Shown here in pieces: positions 56,940 through 64,000 of a DNA stretch of 64,000 nucleotides (the first letter of the stretch is position 1; every line of letters starts with the position of its first letter). Origin of the DNA: Leishmania infantum JPCM5 (Eukaryota > Euglenozoa > Kinetoplastea > Trypanosomatida > Trypanosomatidae). The notes under the pieces are model-generated. The model made no database searches, was not told the origin of the DNA, and was given only the letters and a program-made list of their open reading frames with translations. The DNA lies in NCBI RefSeq assembly GCF_000002875.2, contig NC_009416.2:1426001-1490000 (forward strand), read 5' to 3'. The position numbers and the translations under genes were made by a program.

Positions 56940-59816
56940 ATGACTTCGCACACCGGCTCCAGCCTTTATGAGGGCATTGCGCCTCTCGCATCTCAAGCAG
57001 AGGACTTCATTACACGCTGCTTCTACGGCAAAGCCGGTGCCGAGTCGCGTCAGCGTGCCTTTTCGATGGGTTTGCAATCGCCGCTGTGGCTGTGGACGCA
57101 TCAGCAGATCACTCGCGATGCCGGGGCGCCAAAGGGGATGCGTAAGATAATACACCTGGTTCAGTGGATGCACCTCCACGGCGTGGAGTCGCGGCACATT
57201 GCCATTCTTGTGCCATTCTCGTGGAAGGCGATGTGCCAGCAGGAGTTCGCGCAGCACAGCGCTCAGGCGGAGATGAAGGAGTGCCCGATTCTTCTAGCCC
57301 ATCACGAGCTGCCTGCGCTGAACAAGCGAGACCACACCAAGTACCGGTATCGGGCGGTTTTCTACTTGATGGACGCGCTGCCGCGCAATTTAAACCTTTC
57401 GGCGCCGCTTCAGGCAAGTGAGGAGCTCCTGATTTCCGAGGCCATGGGGGCGGCGCTGGACGCGTTTGTGCTGTGCGCCGATGCAGGGTGGATGGCGCCT
57501 CAGGTACAGGCAAAGTGGTACAAGATGTTCGTCGCCAAGCTGGAGGACGTCCGCGCGGCTGTCTCTTACGACGCCACTACGACGACTCAGGCGGCCATGG
57601 AGGCGGCGGCCGCGTACTTTCCCTCCCTTGTGGGTCCCACGATCCCTCTGTGCTGCAGCCGGCACCCAAACCAGCGGCAGCTCGAGTACGGTCTTGCACG
57701 CATGGAGCCCTGTTGCAAACGGCTCTGCCTGAGTCTGTACGCGTGTCGTCGTCCCGATCACGTGTGCACGCGTACGTGTCACCCCGACGAGAGCCATCTG
57801 ACGTGCTCGTACGCGTGCGGCGCCTCCCTCCCCTGCGGTCACAAGTGTCTGCTGGAGTGCGGTGCTCCGTGCAACTGCTTCGAGGTGGTCGAGATGCAGC
57901 TGCCATGCTCGCACGAGAAGCTTCTGGGGATGAACAAGGAAACGCTCGAGCCCATTTACGCGGTGGTGCGCCACGTGTACAAGGGTGTCTGCGGCGACGC
58001 AGCGCTACCGTGCGCCGTGTCGTACGAGACGGAGTGCGCGCGGTGCCTCGGCCTCTTTACGGTGTCGTGCTTTGAGGCACAGGAGCAGGGCCATTCGCTG
58101 GCCCACCGGACACTGATCTGTGCAGCGTGCAAGCGCCGCGAGCGCGAACTGCGGGCGAGGCTTCTTGGCGAGCTTCTCACTGGTGTCGAGTCCCAGAAGA
58201 AGAAGGTCAAGGCGGAGCTGCAGCGGTCGCTGCACCACCAGCGCAAAGCAGCGGCGCAGGGCCTTTTTCGGCCCGGCACCCGGGTGGAGATCGTCGACGC
58301 GACCAAGTGCGTGCCGCCGCTCTTCGCAGAGGATGACTTTCCGGGCATCGAGTTTGTGGACATGGAGGTGCCGACGTTTTTCCAGGAGATAGAGGGGGCG
58401 TACGGCACGTTCGTGAGCAACCACGTAGATGTCGTGGACCGCAGCGAGGTGCGCAACCTTGTTCGGCTGCCTAGTGGCAAGCATGTGCTGGTGACGGATG
58501 GCGGGCTGCGCATGATTCAGGCCCTGACAAGCAACATCACGCAGGCTGTGCCGCTCATGCTGACCTGCAAGGGTAGAGACGACGGTGCCGCGGATGGGGC
58601 CGCACTGGACAGCGCCGAGTTTGCGGCCGCGAAGCTGATGCTGCATGGCGTGTATTATCTGGCGCAGCCTGTCGCATGCGACGAGGTGGCGGGGGAAGAG
58701 GTGCTCACGGACAAGGTCGTGCGCGTCGTGGATCTCGATCCGCTCTCTGCCAAGAAGGTTGTGGTGGAGTGCGAGCTTTATCGCGTCTCCGAGCGCACAC
58801 ACGACGACATCGGCGATGAACGTAGCGACTCCGCTCACGTTGGCAGCGCGACGACGGGCTCATTGAACGGGACCCCAAAGCGGCGCCGTCTCGAACGGGG
58901 CGCGGTGAACATCTCCCGGTACGAATGCACCGAGCAGATTGTGCGCCTCTCCGTCCCCATTGCGGCTTTGGAACCGATGCCTGGTATGGTGGAAGGCAAG
59001 TACGTGTTCGTCAGCGCCCCGGAGCGGCAAGTGCGCAACCCGCACGACATGGTCAGAATCGAGGCGATGCTGCGCCGCCTCACTGACCTATCCTTGCCCA
59101 CTGATGCGCACGTGACGGCGGCGCCCATTGACCCCGACACTCCGTACTCGCTGGTGAAAGTGGTGAACCCTCCCGTGAACTGCGAGGCGGCGCGCGGCCC
59201 TTGCGCGGTGCTGAAGTGCAGCGATGCGCGTGTTGTGGTTCGTGCCAGCTCTGACAAGCTCCAGCACCGCCGTGGCGGTGGCGCCCGCCACAATGGGGAT
59301 CGCGGGGCACCCCAGCGAGGGGTGCGCGCTCCGCCGACCGCCGCCGCATCCGCGCTACTCGTGGTCGTGCCCTTTGTGTACACGGTGGGCGATGAGCTCA
59401 CGGAGGCGGAGGGGGCGCTGGACGCGGCTGCGCAGAAAGTGTTTGAGCAGCGCCTGCAGGCCGAGTTGACCACCTCAAGCGAGGAGCTGGCCTTGCGCCA
59501 TGAGGAGGAGGCCTTCCACGCGCAGCAGCAGATGCCCGAGGTAACCCCGGAGATGATGACCGCCGATCTACATGCGTACAGCGTTCCGATGCCGCTGCCA
59601 ACGGCTGCCGAAGTGGCAGCGGCCCGGCAGAAGTCGATGGAGCTGTCGGTAGGAACGCCCATCGCTAGTCGCCTCGCGCACACCAGGGACAAGCTCCTTT
59701 GCAAACAGGAGGCGCTGCAACTGCCGCAGTGGATGACGATGATGACGGAGAGAGCTCACAAGGAAAAAGAGTCGGACGCGCAGCACGTCAAGTACATTCG
59801 CTCCTTGCGTCGATGA
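56940..59816 (+). CDS. NF-X1-type zinc-finger protein with degenerate helicase-like half, 958 aa
   Basis: Residues about 60-200 look like the C-terminal RecA domain of UPF1/ZNFX1-type SF1 helicases but are degenerate: KIIHLVQWMHLHGVESRHIAIL (cf. a helix then ITIL), then YRAVFYLMDALPR where the family has a nucleic-acid motif. No Walker A or B motif is present. Residues about 235-313 hold a cysteine/histidine cluster of NF-X1 style, including CCKRLC, CTRTCHPDES and CGHKCLLECGAPC. The rest is long, partly charged, with no recognised domain. NF-X1 zinc fingers occur in ZNFX1 and in RNA-surveillance helicases. The ATG follows the 56869 acceptor. An RNA-binding role is inferred. Confidence 0.72.
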   Translation: MTSHTGSSLYEGIAPLASQAEDFITRCFYGKAGAESRQRAFSMGLQSPLWLWTHQQITRDAGAPKGMRKIIHLVQWMHLHGVESRHIAILVPFSWKAMCQQEFAQHSAQAEMKECPILLAHHELPALNKRDHTKYRYRAVFYLMDALPRNLNLSAPLQASEELLISEAMGAALDAFVLCADAGWMAPQVQAKWYKMFVAKLEDVRAAVSYDATTTTQAAMEAAAAYFPSLVGPTIPLCCSRHPNQRQLEYGLARMEPCCKRLCLSLYACRRPDHVCTRTCHPDESHLTCSYACGASLPCGHKCLLECGAPCNCFEVVEMQLPCSHEKLLGMNKETLEPIYAVVRHVYKGVCGDAALPCAVSYETECARCLGLFTVSCFEAQEQGHSLAHRTLICAACKRRERELRARLLGELLTGVESQKKKVKAELQRSLHHQRKAAAQGLFRPGTRVEIVDATKCVPPLFAEDDFPGIEFVDMEVPTFFQEIEGAYGTFVSNHVDVVDRSEVRNLVRLPSGKHVLVTDGGLRMIQALTSNITQAVPLMLTCKGRDDGAADGAALDSAEFAAAKLMLHGVYYLAQPVACDEVAGEEVLTDKVVRVVDLDPLSAKKVVVECELYRVSERTHDDIGDERSDSAHVGSATTGSLNGTPKRRRLERGAVNISRYECTEQIVRLSVPIAALEPMPGMVEGKYVFVSAPERQVRNPHDMVRIEAMLRRLTDLSLPTDAHVTAAPIDPDTPYSLVKVVNPPVNCEAARGPCAVLKCSDARVVVRASSDKLQHRRGGGARHNGDRGAPQRGVRAPPTAAASALLVVVPFVYTVGDELTEAEGALDAAAQKVFEQRLQAELTTSSEELALRHEEEAFHAQQQMPEVTPEMMTADLHAYSVPMPLPTAAEVAAARQKSMELSVGTPIASRLAHTRDKLLCKQEALQLPQWMTMMTERAHKEKESDAQHVKYIRSLRR

Positions 59817-62054
59817 GAACCCTCCCAGAGCGCGCATGTGTGTGCGTGTCTCCGGGCCTGCATGGCGGTGGAGGTGAGCAGGAGGCGGTGGAGGAGGGTA
59901 GGTCCTCCTGCCTTGTCGTTTGCCTCTCGCTGGTTTTCTGCTATGCCGCGCGCGTTTGTCCGCCTCTTCGTCCGTCCGTGTGTCTGTGTGTCTGTCTGTC
60001 TTTGGATGTGTGCCCGTGTGTGGCTGTGCTTGAGTGGGCCGCTGCCGGAGTGTGCCATCACGACGGAGGGATGGGCGGCAAACCCTTGTGGGGCCCGAAG
60101 GGACCTGCGCATGCACCGAGACACACGCACGCGCAGACACACTGGCACGTATGTGCACACGGCGCACAACGCGCACTGCGCCCACCCCTCATCTCTTTTC
60201 GTTTATTTTCGTGCACACCCAAAACAAGGAAAAAAAGATGAAAGGATCACACGGGCACGCATTGGCAACAAAGGCGGCACCACTCTCGCCATTGCCAAAC
60301 AGTGGCGATGCACGGTGTGTGTGCAATGCATGTGGGTCGGTGTTGTCTGTTCTGCCACCCCCCTCATCCTCTCTACGTCTGCACCCTCGCGCAGTCGAGT
60401 GAATGCTGGGTCTGAGAGCAGGAGTGAGAGGGGGTACAGGCATGAGCAGCGGCAGCAGCTGATCTCGAGAGAGAGAGAGAGAGGGACAGCGTCGCTGAAG
60501 AGAGTAACCAACTCTGCCGAGCGTAGACATCGACGCTCGCGCGAGTGCGCGACTTCATACATGCACACGCACACACAAAACGCTCCAGCGCACGCTCCCT
60601 TTCCCGCTCTAACTCACCTCTCTCCGCCTTCTTGTTTGCGAGGCTGTAAATGTTTGTTATTCACGGTGCTTGTTGTCAGTGTTTCTGGTGCTGCGCTGAT
60701 GGTTGCCTGACTCCACGGATTTGGGGGTCGGCGATGGTTGGACAAGGTGTGCTCCTCCCCCCTTCCACCGAATCCCACGTTCAGCAGACGCATTGCCGTG
60801 CCCTCCACGCAAGTGTATTGCGGTCACACGCACATCTGTGCCGCCCACACGCATGTGCGACCGTGCGGTCCACCGCGCCGCGAATCACATGACCCTGTCC
60901 CCCGTGTGATGCGCTGTCATAGATGCACAACCCGCGTGACGCTCGTACTGCGAGTCCCCCGAAAAAGAAATCACGCGTTCTCCAGTGCATTCTTTCGCGG
61001 CCTATGCCTGTATGTAAATGGGCTTGTCTGTGTCTGTGTCTCTGACCCTGCCGTGCCGTCGCGCCCGTGACCCGTCTCATGGGCCACGCGAAAAGGAGAG
61101 AGAAGACTGCGCTGCCCTTCTTGTTCTCTTTCGCCTATATTCGCTCCTAGGTCAAGTGCCTTGCCTACTATAACACACCAATAGGTCGTTGCCGCACTGC
61201 GCCCACACGCGGCCCTTATCTTCGCTGGCTGGAGCCTCCCCCTTCAACCTTGTTGGAGATTTTGGACAGGGGATGTGTGCGTGTCTCAAAACGGACAGGG
61301 TGCTATTTCGGCGGTGCAAGCCATGATGGCGGCTTGTGGAACACATCTTTCCGCATACCGCATCGCGCACGAAGTGCGTTTCATTCGGTGCCATCTGCTG
61401 CTCTGGCGAGCGGTGTCAAGACTGCGTCTGGCAGCGTGCGGCCGCACATGCACAGCTTTTTCAAAGATGTAAGCCGCCGTCTTGCCTTGTTGCGATTGTT
61501 TTTCGGGAGAGGGGGAGGGGTGGAAGATTCACCGCCCTCCGACCTCAACGCGTACGACGCGCTTCGCCGATGCTCGCAAGCCCGTCGTCTGTGATGCGCC
61601 ACACCCTCTCTTCTTCTCTATGTGTGCCTTCTTTTCCTCTCTCCGCCCAGTCTCAGTGCCTCACGCGCCCGCCTTGCCACCGTGTGTGCGTGATCCCTCA
61701 CCACCGCTCGCCCTCGTCGCTGCACGCCCCAGCAACACACCGTCTTCGCTTGCTGTCCTTCGCCTTGTTTCTCGGTGCCCTTTCCCAGGCTTCATTGCTT
61801 GCCGCCGGCACCTCAACAGTCTCTGTCTCCCTCTGTCTCGCGCACATCGTCGTGTGTGCGCCGTGTCGTTTGACATTCACGGATCGCCTCTCGGCGTCCC
61901 CCTCTCACCCCTGGCGAACACCTCTGCGCCCATTCCCGCCTCCTCCTCCCCCCTCCCCTAGACAACACCGCGACCAGCTGGGGCACAGCCACAGACGGAG
62001 TCAGACCGAGGCTCCCACGAACCACAAGCGAAGCAGGCGCATACAACAGGAGCT
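59817..62054. other. Intergenic region, 2.2 kb
   Basis: No gene seen. Sense-strand TG/CTG-rich repeats run at 59829-59850 and 59970-60030 after the stop, a GA run at 60470-60484, T/C-rich DNA at 61600-61700, and the myosin splice acceptor at 61926-61961. Open frames are low complexity. Confidence 0.55.
61926..61961 (+). promoter_or_regulatory. Predicted trans-splice acceptor for the myosin gene
   Basis: A C/T-rich tract ends in CCCCTAG (AG at 61960-61961), giving a 5' UTR of 93 nt to ATG 62055. Confidence 0.6.
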
Positions 62055-64000
62055 ATGCCGGAGCGCGTGTCTGTGAATCAGGAGGTGTACTACTTCGACA
62101 CCAAGAGCGGGTGGCTGCGTGGCACCGTGAAGGAGGTCGATGGCGCCAAGGTGACGGTAGAGGACAATGCCTCGCAGAGTGCCGTGAAAGTGGCGGCCGA
62201 TAATGTGCACGGCTACATGTCGGAGAGCTACGATATCGAGGACGCGGACCTCTTCCACGTGAGCGATCTGCACGTGGCCACTCTCTTGCACTGCGTCAAG
62301 GACCGTTTTGAGAAGCTGCACAAGCAGTACTCGCTCATGGGGGAGATGGTGCTCTCCGTCAACCCATTTCGCCTCATGCCCTTCAACAGCGAAGAGGAGC
62401 GTAAAGAGTATCTGGCCCTGCCGGACCCCCGCATGCTGCCCCCGCACATCTGGCAGGTGGCGCACAAGGCCTTCAACGCGGTCTTCGTTCAGGGTCAGGG
62501 CAACCAGTCCATCGTCATCTCCGGCGAGTCCGGTTCCGGAAAAACCGAGAACGCCAAGATGCTCATCGCGTACCTGGGCCAACTCAGCTACATGCACAGC
62601 AAGAACACCTCGCAGCGCAGCATCGCGGACAAGATCGACGAGAACCTAACCTGGAGCAACCCCGTCATGGAGTCGTTCGGCAACGCCCGCACCGTGCGCA
62701 ACGACAACTCTTCGCGCTTCGGCAAGTACATCAAGCTCTACTTTGATCCTGTATCTGGCGTCATGGTGGGGGGCCAGACCGTCACCTACTTGCTGGAGAG
62801 GAGCCGCATCATCATGCAGTCTCCTGGCGAGCGCAACTACCACATCTTCTACGAGATGCTGGCGGGCCTGTCGCCGACAGAGAAGCAGCAGCTTGGCGGG
62901 CTCAAGACTGCCCAGGACTACAAGTGCCTGAACGGCGGTAACACCTTCATCCGCCGCGGCGTGGATGGCAAGCCGCTCGACGACGCGCACGAGTTTCAGA
63001 TGGTGCGCCGCGCGCTTTCCATGATCGGTGTGCCGCTGGAGACGCAGAACTGCATGTTGCGCGTGCTGGCGGCCATCCTGCACCTGATGGAGGTCGAGTT
63101 CGAGCCCGACAACAACGACAAGGCACAGATCGCAAACGGGACACCGCTCGCGACGGCCTGCGCGCTGCTCTGCCTGGATGAGGCCAAGGTGCGCGAGTGC
63201 TTTCTCGTGAGGAGCAAGACGTCGCTTGTCACGATCCTCGCCTCCAAGACGGAGGCGGAGGGCCTGCGCAACGCCTTCTGCAAGGGACTTTACGTTGGCA
63301 TGTTCGACCGGATGGTCGAGTTTGTGAACGCCGCCATTCAGCCCCGGGTGGACTGCAGCGACTGCAAGTACGTCGGCCTGCTCGATATTTTCGGCTTTGA
63401 AAACTTCACGCGCAACAGCTTCGAGCAGATCTGCATCAATTACGCGAACGAGTCGCTGCAAAACCACTACAACAAGTACACGTTCATCAACGACGAAGAG
63501 GAGTGCCGCCGCGAGGGTATCCAGACCCCGAATATCGAGTTCCCAGACAACTCCGAGTGCGTCAACATGCTCGATGCGAAGCGCGTCGGCATCTTCTCGA
63601 TGCTGGATGAGGAGTGCAACTTCAAGGGCGGCAACACAGACCGCTTCACCACGAACCTTTGGGAGGAGTGGGCTGGCAGGAACCCGTACTTTGTGAAGCC
63701 GAAGAGCACGATCCCGAACCAGTTCGGCGTGAACCACTACGCTGCCTTCGTCAACTACAACACGGCGGACTGGTTGGAGAAGAACACGGACGCACTCAAG
63801 GAAGACATGTATGAGTGCGTGAGTGAGTCCACCGACGAGTTCATTCGGACCCTTCTCTCGACGGAGAAGAGCGAGGCACGCCGCAAGCAGACCGTTGCCA
63901 TCCGCTTCCAGCGCCAGCTCACGGACCTGCGCTCCGAGCTGGAGTCCACCGAGACACGGTTCATTCGCTGCATCAAGCCAAATATGGAGGCAAGCCCCTC
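62055..64000 (+). CDS. Myosin heavy chain, motor domain (partial, 3' cut by window)
   Basis: Myosin motor with intact nucleotide site: P-loop GESGSGKT at residues 157-164, switch I NDNSSRFGK at 216-224 and switch II DIFGFE at 444-449. The N-terminal 50 residues form an SH3-like segment (VYYFDTKSGWLRGTVKEVDG), as in many myosins. All motifs needed for ATP hydrolysis are present, so it should be an active actin motor. From memory the neighbourhood matches Leishmania myosin XXI (previously class XIII), which acts in flagellar/vesicle transport; class I is an alternative. About 648 codons are visible; the end lies beyond the window. Confidence 0.93.
   Translation, partial: MPERVSVNQEVYYFDTKSGWLRGTVKEVDGAKVTVEDNASQSAVKVAADNVHGYMSESYDIEDADLFHVSDLHVATLLHCVKDRFEKLHKQYSLMGEMVLSVNPFRLMPFNSEEERKEYLALPDPRMLPPHIWQVAHKAFNAVFVQGQGNQSIVISGESGSGKTENAKMLIAYLGQLSYMHSKNTSQRSIADKIDENLTWSNPVMESFGNARTVRNDNSSRFGKYIKLYFDPVSGVMVGGQTVTYLLERSRIIMQSPGERNYHIFYEMLAGLSPTEKQQLGGLKTAQDYKCLNGGNTFIRRGVDGKPLDDAHEFQMVRRALSMIGVPLETQNCMLRVLAAILHLMEVEFEPDNNDKAQIANGTPLATACALLCLDEAKVRECFLVRSKTSLVTILASKTEAEGLRNAFCKGLYVGMFDRMVEFVNAAIQPRVDCSDCKYVGLLDIFGFENFTRNSFEQICINYANESLQNHYNKYTFINDEEECRREGIQTPNIEFPDNSECVNMLDAKRVGIFSMLDEECNFKGGNTDRFTTNLWEEWAGRNPYFVKPKSTIPNQFGVNHYAAFVNYNTADWLEKNTDALKEDMYECVSESTDEFIRTLLSTEKSEARRKQTVAIRFQRQLTDLRSELESTETRFIRCIKPNMEASP

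Noticed and set aside
59838..60710. 290-aa + strand frame between the NF-X1 gene and myosin
   Set aside because: Cys/Val/Arg-rich translation of TG and CA repeats with no domain.
62646..63737. 363-aa reading frame on the - strand
   Set aside because: It lies wholly opposite the myosin motor domain; the + strand shows P-loop, switch I and switch II, so this is a GC-rich shadow.
1..64000. tRNA, snoRNA, CRISPR, viral or intact transposon features
   Set aside because: No A/B-box pair, spaced repeats, integrase or reverse-transcriptase motif was seen by eye; a tRNAscan and repeat search would settle it.

Overview
The window reads as nuclear DNA of a trypanosomatid, most likely Leishmania or a close relative. 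All 26 genes I support lie on the + strand, none shows an intron, and they are separated by long T/C-rich intergenic stretches in which a polypyrimidine tract followed by AG precedes most start codons. This is the layout of a polycistronic unit processed by trans-splicing and polyadenylation. Two tandem genes for small HMG-box-like kinetoplast DNA-binding proteins and a kinetoplastid-type myosin support the same assignment. From memory, the order of CKS1, WDR82 and myosin fits the distal part of Leishmania chromosome 32, but this was not checked.

Layout. 1-7700: a coiled-coil protein, a small membrane protein, a PH-domain protein, a coiled-coil protein and a WRAP53/TCAB1-like WD protein. 8175-16323: three genes of the crotonase / 3-hydroxyisobutyryl-CoA hydrolase family. 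The first two lie in a 1,501-bp direct repeat (8175-9675 and 12668-14168) that appears identical, separated by about 3 kb without a convincing gene; the second copy has a replaced C-terminus. 16324-19710: a 3.4-kb gene-poor stretch that includes an unusual block lacking the usual pyrimidine bias. 19711-27371: a disordered protein with a C-terminal zinc ribbon, a protein with four cold-shock-like modules, and a small basic zinc-binding protein. 28754-37330: a folate/biopterin-family transporter, TMEM18, an unknown protein, TYW3 and an enolase-like pseudoenzyme. 38400-43269: two KAP proteins and CKS1. 44639-49733: a TPR protein, SHQ1 and WDR82/Swd2. 51114-55273: two cornichon-family genes and a zinc-ribbon/coiled-coil protein. 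56940-59816: a large NF-X1 zinc-finger protein with what looks like a degenerate helicase C-terminal half. 62055-64000: the motor domain of a myosin, cut by the window end.

The genes do not form one pathway. Linked themes are RNA biology (WRAP53-like and SHQ1 in H/ACA RNP biology, TYW3 in tRNA-Phe modification, WDR82 in transcription termination), kinetoplast DNA packaging (KAP pair), membrane trafficking (cornichon pair, TMEM18, myosin) and acyl-CoA metabolism (crotonase cluster). No tRNA, rRNA, CRISPR array or intact mobile element was recognised. I saw no convincing - strand gene; long - strand reading frames shadow + strand genes or run through C/T-rich DNA. Start codons were set at the first ATG, or at the ATG after a plausible splice acceptor, never at GTG/TTG.
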